In this document: positions 53,197 through 64,000 of the stretch, one piece after another
Layout: every line of letters begins with the position of its first letter
How positions within the stretch are numbered: the stretch's first letter is position 1
NCBI GenBank assembly: GCA_016618085.1
Contig: JABLTG010000023.1
Coordinates: 62,001 to 126,000 of the forward strand
Length of the DNA stretch: 64,000 bases
Source of the DNA: Neovahlkampfia damariscottae
Lineage: Eukaryota > Heterolobosea > Selenaionea > Neovahlkampfiida > Neovahlkampfiidae
Direction of reading: 5' to 3'
Notes under the pieces: model-generated
The model's input: the letters and a program-made list of their open reading frames with translations, nothing else
Database searches by the model: none
Told to the model about the DNA's origin: nothing
Made by a program: the position numbers and the translations under genes

Positions 53197-56148
53197 ATGG
53201 AAGAGAATAACATCAATAAAGAGTTAATAAATTTAATAGCAAAACTAACAAATCGAGTGAGGTTTTTATTTTTTACAATTTTTTATTGATTTAAATTTTA
53301 GAACTTTGGAAACACAAGTTACTCACCTCACTAAAACAATTGTAGATAATAATTTAATGGTAGGACAACAAAATGATGATAGTTCTGTTGTGGAACCAGA
53401 TTCAGCAATTTCAAATGATTCTTGTTTAAATGCGTTACAAAGTCTGCAGCAGAAAATTCAAAAACCAGATTTAAGAGGAGCTACTGTTATTTTAGATGAT
53501 GATTACTCACCTATTTTACAGGAAACATCTGAGTTTCTGCAGGATGCACAAGAAAATGATGTGATTTTTGTTGATGATGAAGAGTTGACAGAAAACTCAG
53601 AAGAATTGAGATTAGATGATGAATACTCTATTCCTTTGAAAATTTATGAAAAACTGATGACACATCAGGTATTATCATACAAAAAAAATTTTAACTGAAT
53701 TTTTGAAGCCTGCTGGAATTAAATTTCTATGGAAACACATAACCAACGACCAAGGATGTATATTGGCTGATTTTATGGGTCTTGGTAAATCTATTCAAAC
53801 AGTTGTAAAGAAAATCAAAAAATAGATTTTAATTTTTTTTTTTCAGGTCACAGTTTTGATGTACAAGAAGAAATTTCCAAATGATAACATTCTGATAATG
53901 TCACCATTGAATGTATTAAAGCACTGGGAAAAAGAATTCAATAAAGTTATGAATTGGACAAATGAAAAAAACAGAATAAAAATATATGATATATCGACAT
54001 TCAAAACATCCAATACAAGATTAGAAGCTTTACAAGAATGGAAAAAAGAAAGTGGAGTACTATTATGCACATATGAATTTTTTAGAAATTGTAGATTTGA
54101 CCAATCATTCTATGAGTTATTATTCAAACCAGGACCATCATTAGGTATTGATTTTCATTTTTCTAATTGAAATAAATTAGTTATATTGGATGAAGGACAT
54201 CGCATCAAGCATTATGAAGCACAAATTTCAAAATCAATTTCAGAAATTGCAACTTTAAAAAGAATCATTTTAACTGGATATCCATTTCAAAATAATCTCA
54301 TTGAATACTATACAATGATAAATTTTGTACAACCTGATTATTTAGGAGATTTAGGAACTTTTAAAAAATTATTTGAAAAACCAATAGCAAATGGACACGC
54401 ATTCCAAGCACCTGAAAATGTTAAACAAACAGCCAAAAGAAGAATTTGGATTTTAAGAGATAGAGTAACTCCATTTATCTTACGACGAGATTCGTCCATT
54501 TTAAAACAAATTGTTCCACAAAAACATGAAATTGTTATTCAAGTCCAAATTACTAAATTTCAAAAATTACTTTATGAATGTTTAGTGGAAAGTATAAAAG
54601 AATCTGATGATTTTACAGTTAAGAATGTTTTGTGGATGTATAATTGCGTTACTTTAATTTGCAATCACCCACAAATTTTCATCAAATATGCTACTTTTTA
54701 TATTGATAAATTCAACAAATCAGATGGTCAAAATGAAGTGACAGATACAGAGGATACTGTCATTCAAAAACCGATTATTGAAGTATTAGAAAGTACCCTC
54801 AATAGATTCAATCATTTAAAAGGTTATTGAAAAATTGATTAAAACTGTGATTGTAGGCGATGATAATGTTGCAACCATTGAAAATAGTTCAAAATTGACT
54901 TTGGCAGTTTTCATCATTTTTCAATCAAAAAGGAAAAATGAAAAAATAGTTTTATTTTCAAAGAGCATTGCTACTCTTAATTTCATTGAATCCATAATCA
55001 CAAATCACAATTCTGACCGCAAAGCTTCAGAAAAAATCAAGTTTATGAGATTTGATGGATCAACTTCATCCGAAAAAAGAGAACAATTAATAGATAAATT
55101 TAATGATAAAAACTCAGGAAATTCATACAATTTATTTCTTATTTCAACGCGTGCAGGAGGAGAAGGAATTAATCTTCATTCTGCTAATCGTGTTATTCTT
55201 TTAGATGTGAATTGGAATCCTTCTCATGACAATGAAGCATTCTGTCGAGTATATCGCTATGGACAAACAAAACAAGTTTATGTTTACAGATTAATTACTA
55301 AAGATACAATGGAAGAAACTGTTTTTCAAAGACAAATAAAAAAACAACTGCTGTCTAAGTACGTGGTTGATGATCAAACTACATCACTTTCAATTAATGA
55401 AATCAATGAAAAACATCTTTTTACAATCCCAGAGAATCCTGATAATGACTTGGATAATTTTTTGGAATACACAAAAGATGATATAACTAATTTAATTATT
55501 GATAAATTTTCAATAATTGTCACAAATGTTGAAACACAAGATCAACTTTTAGGAGAAGAAATAATTGAAGAATTATCACCAGAAGAACAAAAATTAGCTT
55601 ATGGTGAAGAACAATTTGATGTTGTTTATTCAAGAAAAAACAGATCAAATGATAAGTCAAAAAGTGAAAAATTAACAGATGAAATCATTGAAAAGGAAAG
55701 AGATCAATTACAAAAGAAGATTGAATCATCAGAAAATACATTAAAGAGAAAAATTGAAACAGAAGAAATTCTATTTGATGATGTGAGCTCTGAAGATGAA
55801 GAAGAAAGCACTCTTCTTCACCCAATAAAAAAGCAAAAAGTAGAAGATGATAGAATATTAATTGAAAGACTAAAAGAATTGAAATCAAAATCACCATCAA
55901 CTAAATCACCAAAACCATCCATTTTTCAAAAACTTGAATCAAATCATTCATCACCAAAGTCAGCTTCTTCATCAGGAAGTGAACACAAATTATTTGAAAA
56001 AGAAAAAAGCAAACCAAATATTCTGAGGAATAAATCTACACAAACTGCAGAATTTAGGAAATTAATTCGTGAACAAATTAATAATTTCAAATTGAGTTGC
56101 GACAATTATTTCTCAAATCAATCCCATAACAAAAATTTTGAAAAATGA
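53197..56148 (+). CDS. ATRX/ARIP4-like SNF2 ATPase
   Basis: Six exons: 53197-53261, 53302-53668, 53709-53804, 53847-54144, 54181-54822, 54857-56148; 919 residues. Motif I ILADFMGLGKSIQTV, DEGHRIK, RIILTGYPFQNNLIEYYTMINF, STRAGGEGINLHSANRVILL, and the ATRX-type block YRYGQTKQVYVYRLITKDTMEET with KYVVDDQ. The LTG-x-P-x-QNNLIEY and VYRYGQTK forms point to ATRX/ARIP4 rather than CSB or Rad54. No ADD zinc finger; the N-terminus is acidic and the C-terminus Ser/Lys-rich with KRK clusters. Walker A ends GKS in place of GKT. ATTGG at 53095-53099. Confidence 0.85.
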
Positions 56149-56577
56149 AAAAAATAAAATGTTAAATATTTTTTTGAATTTCCAAAGAAAACATGCATCT
56201 AGATCCCTGTTTTATGTCGAATACTATGGATTCATGCGATGCTGAGACAAAAGTCAAGTTTTATTAGCCACGTTATAAATGTGATTTTGATTTTTGGGTA
56301 TTCCAAGAAACTTCCTCACTAAAGTAATCTGGTCATTCGACTCTGAAAAATTCTGTTCTCAAAATAAAAAAAATTAGTTTCAAACCATTTTGATAAAAAG
56401 ATTTGGTTTATTTGTCCAATTTTTAGTTCCACAATTTGATGTTGAAAATCCCCTTATACTTCAAGATTCCCTTTAAAAAAACACTCAAAGTAATGATCCT
56501 CACACCATCACTGGATTCAGTGAAATAATAAAAAAAAAAAGAGAACAAACCAATCAACATCTTCACTTTTTGACCTT
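56149..56577. other. 429-bp spacer
   Basis: Contains the 3' flank of the ATRX-like gene and, near the next gene, CCAAT at 56550-56554. The middle (56190-56340) is less AT-rich and has a repeated ATGC...GATGCTGAG word, but I cannot assign an RNA gene. No ORF of note. Confidence 0.3.
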
Positions 56578-59500
56578 ATGTACCAAGAGTTTGAAGAGTC
56601 TTTGAAAAAGCTCTACAAACAGATACAAGATGAAAATAATCCAAAATACAGTGTAATACAGCCAAAAGAAAAGAGAAACTTGTTGAGGATCGTCGAAGAT
56701 TTTATGGAATGGACTGAAACAACAGAAACAAGAACTGACAATGATGTACTTTCAAAAAAGAAACAATTTAAAGATGTTTTTTCTCCTTACACTCAAAAGA
56801 ACGTTTTAATTTCTCAAATTCAGAGTAAAATAGACGAAGTTGGAAAATTACAAAAAGAAAAAATAAAAGAAGAAAAGTTGAAGGAAATAAAAAAAAAACT
56901 TTTACATGAGTCAACTGTTGAAGAATTGTTACTCTTGAAAGTTGATTTAGAAGAAAATTATTTACAATATGCGGAAACATTTGTTTGGGTGGAATTGATA
57001 AAGACAAACATTTCCAAAATCAACCAACTTGCTATTGAACTTGATATTATAAAAGAAAAACATGATTTTATTCAAGAACAATCCGAAAAATTTTTAAATC
57101 AATTCCCAAAAGAAAAAAAAATCGCAGGGTCGGAAATTTATAAAAAAAATCTGAATTTTTTGAATCTAATGGAAGTTTTATTTGAAAAGGAATCATTAAT
57201 ATTGCTTTTAAATCAAGCAGAGGAACAATTGAAAAATAAAAATATTCCAAAAATTGAAGGAAGAAAATTGAAGAGGTCAATTGAAGATACTTTTGATTGG
57301 ATTGAAGAAGAAGAATATTCAGCAATCGAAATAAAGCAAAAAAAATATTTAATCCATCAGAATTTTAAGAATCACAAAATAATGTTGGAAGAATTTGAAT
57401 TGAAGTTATTTGGAAATTTAAAACAACAAAGAATTCCAAAATACTTTTCAAAAGTGATTGAAACTCAACAAAGATATAATATATTGACAAAGAAAGCAAA
57501 TTTGAAGGCTAAAGTTATTCAAAGCTTCTATAATGATGATGATGCTTCGCAAACGTTCAAATTATTTCCTGTTTTTTCATTGGGTAATGAACAAAATTTA
57601 GTAGAGAGCTATTTAAATTCGAAACCTATTGAAAATTTACACAAAGATGCTGGTGTTTTTGTTTCAAATTCCAATTCAATTGAATTTCGTGTAATTTTAA
57701 CAGAATTTGATTTCAATTCACAACAAACAGGAATGTATCATTCTTTCAAAGGTGTGATAGATAAAGTACCTAAGTATGAATCAGATGACCCTCTTGGTAA
57801 ATTTAAATGTGCATTGTAAGAAAAAGAAAATTTTTAATTCGATAAGAATGATTGGACCATGGTTTTTGGAATTCACTGAAACTTCAATTTGCATTCCAAA
57901 GAGAATTCATCCAACAATCAACGATTTATTCATAAAAATACCACCAATTAAAGTCCTAAAAGGTGAATCATTGGAAGATTGTGCGAAAAAACTATCAACC
58001 ATTTTGGTTAAATGGAACACCGAATACACATACAAGGAAGAATTTGTTGACAAAAATTCAAAAGAAGGAAATGCGTATCATTTTGTTATGGATATATTAA
58101 CTTCTTTTTTTCATGATTTTAAATTCAATGGAATGCTTAATTCGATCATGGAAGAAATAAAAAAAAAAGGAATTTCCAATTCATCCAATGAAACTTTAAC
58201 ATTGAATAGAATTCAAATAAAATCACATAGTATGATAGATATCATGTTAAATGACATGACAAGAACCAATCCTGATTTCAAAACACAAAATTTACATGAT
58301 TATTTGCTCTTTCAAGCAATTGACATTGCATATTGGTTCAGAGCATTAATTTCTGAAAAAGACGAATTTATTCAAAATTATAATGAGTACAAAGATCCAA
58401 ATTGTCCATGCTTCGAACGTGAATTATTTGCTGACATTTTAAAACTTTCAACAATTGAACATATCGAATTCGAATATCCACCATCAACAGAAAAATCACC
58501 AAAGAAATTAATCTCAATGAAAAAACTAAAGAGTTCCAATAGTTTGAGAAATTTGATGCACAGCACAAAACCAGGTCAAAAATCACCAAAATCACCTAAA
58601 AAAGTAGACAAGAACGAAATTGCCTCACCAAGAATTCATACTCTTGAAAAATCTGAAAAAAAGAAACCAAAAATCAAAACTTTGATTGATAGTTTTAGAT
58701 TCACCAAGAAAGATCCAAATATTTCACCAGTTACAATTGAATCAACAATGGTTGATTTAGATGGTGATTTGGAAGCCTCTGAGCTTATTTCCAAATTAAA
58801 AACAATGCCAAAGAAATTACCAGAACAACCAACTCCAACATTAGATTCACCAAAAATTTCATCAAAATATTCCATTGAAGTCAAGAAATTAAAAGATACT
58901 CATAAAAACAGACCTATTTCAGACTCATTTTTGTATTATCAATCTCTTTTGAAAAAGAAAATTTCTGATGAAGAAAAAAGAAACTCATATGATTCAAAAC
59001 TTGATTCATTTTTAAAACATAAAAAAGAAGAAAAGAAACTTTCTGTTTTTGAAAAAAAGTATCAAAAAGAATTATTCAAGGAGTACACAAAGAATCATTA
59101 TTCTATTGATGAATTTGATTTTTATGAATTGTATCATCAAATGAATGAAGAACATTTACAAGATAGAAAATCAAATTTACAAAAAACTCTTTTGGATGAT
59201 TTTATTGATCCAAATGGTAAACGAGCAATTTATTTTTCAGAAAAACAACGCAAAAGATTGATCAAATTATCCCCTGAAAAAGCTATTTTTCTCGCATATC
59301 AACAAGTAAGAAGAATATTCAATTCACAATTAGGTTTTTGAAACGTTAGAATTAGTCATTATTCAATTCAGAGAGGCAAATGAATTGAAATTAGTTGAGG
59401 GAGAAACTGTGAAAAAATCCAAATTTCCAAAGAATTTTAATGAACTTACACAAACCATTGAAGAATTTAAAATTTTTTCCAATTTTGTTTCTGACAATTT

Positions 59501-61139
59501 TGGTGATGATTTCATTCAATGTTGGTTATTATTGACTGATTATTCCAAAAAACCTACCAAAGAACTTTTAAATGAGTTGATGAATTTATCAACAAGTTTA
59601 ATTAAAAATTCAGAGATTAGAGAAAAAATTAAAAAGAAAGATAAACCTCAAATGGACTGGTATGATGTTTTTTATGCATATATTCATGGTATTCTTTCAA
59701 ATGAATTTTATCCAAGATTTGTTCATTCAAGAATTTGGAAAAATTATATTGAAACAACATTCAAAAAATTGAATTTGAAATTCGAAGATTTGTATGAAAT
59801 ATCAAAAATTGAAAAAGAAATCTCCATTTTATCTGAAAATGCACAGTATTTGATTGTCAACAACTTTTCAACCAATGAAAGTTTTAAGGCAAAAAGAGTT
59901 GTATCCAATAGCGATCTGTTAAAATCACAAGCAAAAAAAGTAAGTAATTATGATAAAATAATAAGTTTTTAAGTTGATGGATCAAATCAAACATGATAAT
60001 ATTTTACAATTAATCGATTTATTCAATGAAGATTTAGATCATCATAATCAAAGCTGTTTGACAATTATTACAACAATGGTTTCTGAAAATCTTGCTCAAA
60101 ATATCAAGAACCTAGAAGTGAAATTCAAAGAACATGTAAGAAATTCCATCATTCTAAACTCACACAAACAGACAATTGTTGAATACATGGTCCAACTACT
60201 TTCAGCCATTGAATCACGTCATACACAATCTAAGTATTTTGAATTTGGTGAATTAAGAGAAGACAATATTTACTTATCAACTCTTTATAATAACTTGTAT
60301 TTAGATCCTGGTATCTATTTTGAAAATCAGATTTATCCAAGTTATTTCAATCCTCCAGAAAACAAAATTTCTGAAAAATCAGATATTTATTCATTAGGTT
60401 TTATCTTTTTTAGACTTATTACATTGATGTCACCTCAAGAGATTGAAAATTTATTTCATGATGATTTCAAATCTCATCGATCAAAATCATTCATCAAAAA
60501 AAAAAAGAAAAAATTTGAATATTACTTTAATGCACAAAATGAAATCACAAAATTGAACGTAATTATCCAAAATATTAATTTTCTAATTATTTCCTTTAGA
60601 GTATTTATCATTCTGATATTTTGAATTTGATTGTTGAAATGATCAATCCACAAGCATCTGAAAGACCTTCAATCAAAGATATTCTTCAAAAATTAGAATC
60701 TTTACAAACAGACTCAAATGGATCTCTTAAAAAAAGAACCAGTAGATTTGATTCAATGGATGAACAACAAATTTCTGTTTTGAAAAATGACAAAAAAAGA
60801 AGATTTTTGAAAGAATTCATGAGAAAGGAATTATCTATTGAAACTATTTTATTTTTTGAAGATGTTCAGATTTTTAATGATTTAAATACAGAACAAGAAA
60901 GATTTTTCAGAGCTGAAGAAATATTTCTTTCTTACTTCTCAAATTCATCATTTTTAGAATTGAATGTTTCTGAAAAATTGAAAAAATTATTGAACAAAAA
61001 TTGGAGAGAATGCAAACAGACAGGAAAAATGGATATCTATTTGTTCGATGAAATTGGGAAACATTTGTCAAATATTATATTAAATGATACATTCAGAAGG
61101 TTTAAGGATTCAGAAATGTTTGAAGAAATGTTTATTTGA
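56578..61139 (+). CDS. Large RGS - pseudokinase - RGS signalling protein
   Basis: Five exons: 56578-57815, 57847-59333, 59350-59939, 59974-60558, 60600-61139; about 1,479 residues. The N-terminus has two helical units resembling the Hsp70 lid (LLRIVEDFMEWTE; LKRSIEDTFDWIEEEEYSAI). A Ser/Pro/Lys linker follows. RGS-like domain 1: IEEFKIFSNFVSDNFGDDF ... FYPRFVHSRIWKNYIE. Kinase C-lobe: KHDNILQLIDLF, FGELREDNIYLS (no HRD Asp), PSYFNPPE, SDIYSLGFIFF, INPQASERPSIKDIL. RGS-like domain 2: RRFLKEFMRKELSIETILFF to the C-terminus. The 59334-59349 intron is 16 nt (or 22 nt to 59355). RGS domains act on G-alpha. CCAAT at 56550-56554. Confidence 0.7.
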
Positions 61140-61187
61140 GAATAAAAATATTCGGTTTTTTTCCACCAATCATTTTCTTTTTTTGAG

Positions 61188-62140
61188 ATGGAACAAAGTT
61201 TTGTTGAAGTGTTGAAATTAATTCAAAAAGATATTGGAAATAGAGGAATCAACCATTTAATCAATGAAAATAACAAACAAGATTTTTATTCTTCATGTAA
61301 AGTTCTATCAAAAGCAAAATCGGTTGGAATTGTCACTGGAGCTTTTGTACATAAAAAAGCATGTGAAACAGATGTAAAAATGAAACTATTAAAATTAAAA
61401 AGGGTCCTCTTGGTGCATTTTCAATAGCAAAAACATTGATTCATTTGAAAAAAAGAGTTATTTTTATTGTTGATTCTTCCAACCAAAAAATAATTGAAGA
61501 TTTTTTATCAACCTCAGAAATAACTGTAAAATGTTCGATATATTCATTTTCATCAGAATTGAATCCAATTTTAAACCAAAATGATGAAAAATTATCACTT
61601 AAAATTTTAGAAGAAAATGAATTGGATTGTCTTGTCACTATTGAAAGATTTGGAAAATCACAAGATGGAAAATATTATTCAATGAAAGCAATGGATCTCT
61701 CAAATTCATGTGGAAATATTGATTTGCTTTTTGAAATGGCCAAGAAAAAGAAAATACCAACAATATCAATTGGAGATGGAGGTAATGAAATCGGTATGGG
61801 AAAAGTTATTGAAAAGGTTAAAAAATATATAAATAATGGTGAAGTAATTGCTGCTTCATGTTCTGCTGATTATTTAATCATTGTTGGTGTTTCCAATTGG
61901 GGAGGTTTGGCCATATCATCAGGTTTATTTTTATTGGATTCAGAAAATGAACAACCAGTAAAATTGAATGACTACTTATTAACAGTTGAAGAAGAATTTC
62001 AGCTTTTAAAAGATTTGGTTAAAGTTGGTTCTATTGATGGTATCTCTGGACAATCGGAATTGACAGTTGATGGATTTGACTATTTGGAAGTTCATACAAA
62101 AATATTAAAAGGAATTAGAAATATTTGTGAAAATAAATGA
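61188..62140 (+). CDS. DGLUCY: D-glutamate cyclase domain protein
   Basis: Two exons (61188-61373, 61403-62140), 307 residues; the 29-nt intron sits inside ETD/GPLGA. Family blocks: SVGIVTGAFV, ETDGPLGAFSIAKTLI, TIERFGKSQDGKYYSMKAMD, IPTISIGDGGNEIGMGKV, ADYLIIVGVSNWGGLAIS. The enzyme converts D-glutamate to 5-oxo-D-proline; mammalian DGLUCY is mitochondrial with an extra N-terminal domain absent here. No targeting leader seen. CCAAT at 61166-61170, 18 nt from the ATG. Confidence 0.88.
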
Positions 62141-62421
62141 TTCTTCAAATAAGATTTCAAACACTACAAAAGTGAGTATTTAGATATTCTTTCATAAATA
62201 TTTCACCCAAATATACCTTTATAACTACAATAAAAAATTTATGGTATAAATCAAAAACAATCTTTCCAATTGGAGAGATTAATTTTTTCAAATGTCCAAC
62301 GGTAATTTTATTCAATTACTTTTACTGAACCTTTTCATTCAAAATTATCTCTAAACAAACGAAAATCATTTTCTAATTAAACAAAAGAAACTTCTCAGCA
62401 GTTTCTCTGATGAATCAGACT
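62141..62421. other. 281-bp convergent spacer
   Basis: Between the stops of D-glutamate cyclase (+) and rhodanese (-). The longest convergent gap in the window. AT-rich, no coding frame or RNA gene seen. Confidence 0.4.
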
Positions 62422-63288
62422 TCATTCATGCCAACCTCCATCATAATTGGACACATTTTTGAATCCGAGCATTTTTGCATAAATGAAAGCAATACTTGAT
62501 CTCCACCCTGTTCCACAATAAAAAATTAAATTTTCATTGTTAATGCCATAATCCTTCCAGATTTGTTCAATTTCTTTTGCCTGTAAAAATTCCTTTGTAT
62601 CTTGGTTGAACCAGTTTTTGGCAGAATCACCCCAAATTGAATTCGGTATTTTTCCTTTATATTTTACATAATTGTATCCTGTAACTTCTCCTTTGAATTC
62701 TTTTTCAGTTCTGACACAAACTATTTGTTGAAGTTGCAATTTTTCTGAGACAATATTATTCATCTCCGCAGTTGTTTTATTGTAATGTGGATTAACAGGT
62801 ACATTCTTTCCAAAATGTACACTTGTTGGTATTTGATACTCGTTGGTTGTTTCTTGTTCACTTTTTTTCCATGAAATAATTCCACCGTTCAAAATTTTTA
62901 CACTATCTACACCTGCATACAAAAGAGTCCATACTACTCTAGAAACAGCAATACAGTTTGATCCATAAATTACAACTAAACTATTCCAGCAAATACCTTT
63001 GGATTCAATTATATTTTGTAGTTCTTTTGGTTCTTTTAAATTCCAAATTGGAGCAGATTCGATATCATTAGTATTAAATTCTATTGCTTTTGGTATGTGT
63101 TCTTCATTTTTTGAATTGTGCCCTTCTGTGACTTCCAGAATTACTATCGACTTTGATTTTTTAATCTTCTGAAGCAGCCAGGAGACTTCAACAAAAAAAT
63201 CAAATTTATCTTCAAATTTTTGTTGTTTCTTGTCCAGTTGACAATTCACTGAATTCCACTTTGGCTTTTGAAGAGTGAGAATTGACAT
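62422..63288 (-). CDS. Two-domain rhodanese (sulfurtransferase)
   Basis: Single exon, 288 residues. N-terminal non-catalytic rhodanese domain (VILEVTEGHNSKNEEHIPKA, VVIYGSNCIAVSRVVWTLLY, ILNGGIISWKK) and C-terminal catalytic domain with LIFYCGTGWRSSIAFIYAKM and the final NYDGGWHE. The persulfide-carrying Cys starts the loop CGTGWRS; typical CRxGxR/CGSGVT loops are thiosulfate and mercaptopyruvate types, so substrate is open. Sulfite from such reactions could feed the sulfite oxidase encoded in this window. ATG at 63288 with CCAAT at 63311-63315. Confidence 0.85.
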   Translation of the reverse strand: MSILTLQKPKWNSVNCQLDKKQQKFEDKFDFFVEVSWLLQKIKKSKSIVILEVTEGHNSKNEEHIPKAIEFNTNDIESAPIWNLKEPKELQNIIESKGICWNSLVVIYGSNCIAVSRVVWTLLYAGVDSVKILNGGIISWKKSEQETTNEYQIPTSVHFGKNVPVNPHYNKTTAEMNNIVSEKLQLQQIVCVRTEKEFKGEVTGYNYVKYKGKIPNSIWGDSAKNWFNQDTKEFLQAKEIEQIWKDYGINNENLIFYCGTGWRSSIAFIYAKMLGFKNVSNYDGGWHE

Positions 63289-63445
63289 TCGGAGTTTATT
63301 CAATTTTCATCCAATAATACTTCACAATTATTTATTCCTCTTCTTTGTCATTATTTTAATAAAAAATCGATTTTATTTTATTTTTCTTTTATTTTTTTTG
63401 TCCAATCATTTTCTTTCATCAATTCCAAAAATCAGTTAGAAGAGA

Positions 63446-64000
63446 ATGGATTCATTTAACAATGACTCTCACTATTTCAAAGCAGAATCAACAATTGAAG
63501 AAGTTATAAAACATCTTAACCATCCAGAAACTTCAGAAATTCTTAAAGGAATGAAAAAAGTAGTTGCGGTTTGAATTTTTTTTTTTTTTTTTAATTTTTC
63601 GTTTCAGATGATGTCAAAAGGAAAAGAAGTTGAAATTTTATTTCCAAATGTTGTCACTAAAGTAGTAGTTAAAAACCTTCAAGTCAAAAAACTTGTCTAC
63701 ACGTAATTTTTTTTTTTTTTTGTTTGTTTACCTTTTGTTCAGTTATTTAATGCAATATGCTGAATTTAGACCTGATGAAGCTTTACTTTCTGTTAATAAT
63801 TTCCAAAAAGATTTGAATGATAAAAATCAATTCATTCGTGCTCTTGCTCTTAGAGTATTATCAGGAATTAGAGTTGGTGAAATTTCACAAGTTTTTTTTT
63901 TCTTTTTTAAACTTTTAGATTGTTTTAATGGCTATTAAACAATGTGCTGATGATGTTTCACCTTATGTTAGAAAAGCTGCTTGTGTTGCTGCTGCTAAAG
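63446..64000 (+). CDS. AP3B1: AP-3 complex beta subunit, 5' part
   Basis: Exons 63446-63568, 63608-63702, 63743-63890 and 63919 to the edge. Adaptin N-terminal repeats: KGMKKVVAMMSKGKEVEILF, KNLQVKKLVYTYLMQYAEF, ALLSVNNFQKDLND, QFIRALALRVLSGIRV, IKQCADDVSPYVRKAA. The SxRV form and short N-terminus fit beta-3 (AP-3, endosome to lysosome sorting) better than beta-1/2 or beta-4. Introns of 39, 40 and 28 nt are very T-rich. CCAAT at 63402-63406. Confidence 0.85.

Overview
This is nuclear DNA of a microbial eukaryote. It is very AT-rich and gene-dense, uses the standard genetic code (TAA, TGA and TAG all end genes), and almost every gene carries short GT-AG introns, mostly 25-45 nt. Spliceosome, RUVBL2, AP-3, Kv-channel, RhoGEF, RGS, filamin, FKBP-TPR and G-alpha proteins rule out a prokaryote or virus. 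The mix of secreted MACPF and phospholipase proteins with RhoGEF/RGS signalling suggests a phagotrophic amoeba or amoeboflagellate, perhaps heterolobosean, but the sequence alone does not settle the lineage. All exon models were built by hand from reading frame, splice sites and family conservation. The supplied translations begin at any of several codons, so starts here were moved to the first supportable ATG.

Layout: 1-4.1 kb has a cyclin fragment (-), a bromodomain-SNF2 ATPase (+) and an F-box protein (-). 4.3-7.2 kb has RUVBL2 (+) and a divergent kinase (-). 7.5-11.1 kb holds a divergent pair of secreted proteins: a double-MACPF pore-former and a phospholipase A2 with lysine-rich arms. 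11.2-17.4 kb has FAD synthase, GPKOW, a broken-looking surface protein, an unknown protein, a dead LACTB-like protein and tRNase Z. 17.4-25.1 kb has an unknown protein, a very small Kip-type CDK inhibitor, a KR-repeat protein, saccharopine dehydrogenase, a degenerate G-alpha, a Kv channel and a metallophosphoesterase. 25.2-37 kb has a SAM protein, a SAP-PH-filamin-J protein, a MYND protein, a BAR-GYF protein, CCDC174, a USP8-dimer/11-mer-repeat protein and a large helical protein. 37-43 kb has a purple acid phosphatase, a decayed piggyBac-like transposon, an unknown gene with an in-frame TAG, and sulfite oxidase. 43-50 kb is a tandem triplication of RhoGEF genes. 50-64 kb has lipase maturation factor, FKBP-TPR, an ATRX-like ATPase, a 1,480-residue RGS-pseudokinase, D-glutamate cyclase, a double rhodanese and the 5' end of AP-3 beta.

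Genome style: nearly every gene has a CCAAT box (either orientation) within about 5-75 nt of its ATG. Divergent genes share promoters as short as 45-52 bp, and convergent genes have stop codons 0-3 nt apart. Several genes need very short introns of 16-25 nt, or else contain frameshifts. The most striking content is the MACPF/PLA2 pair, which looks like a secreted membrane-attack set, and the 81-residue Kip/Cip-like CDK inhibitor under a CCAAT-rich promoter.
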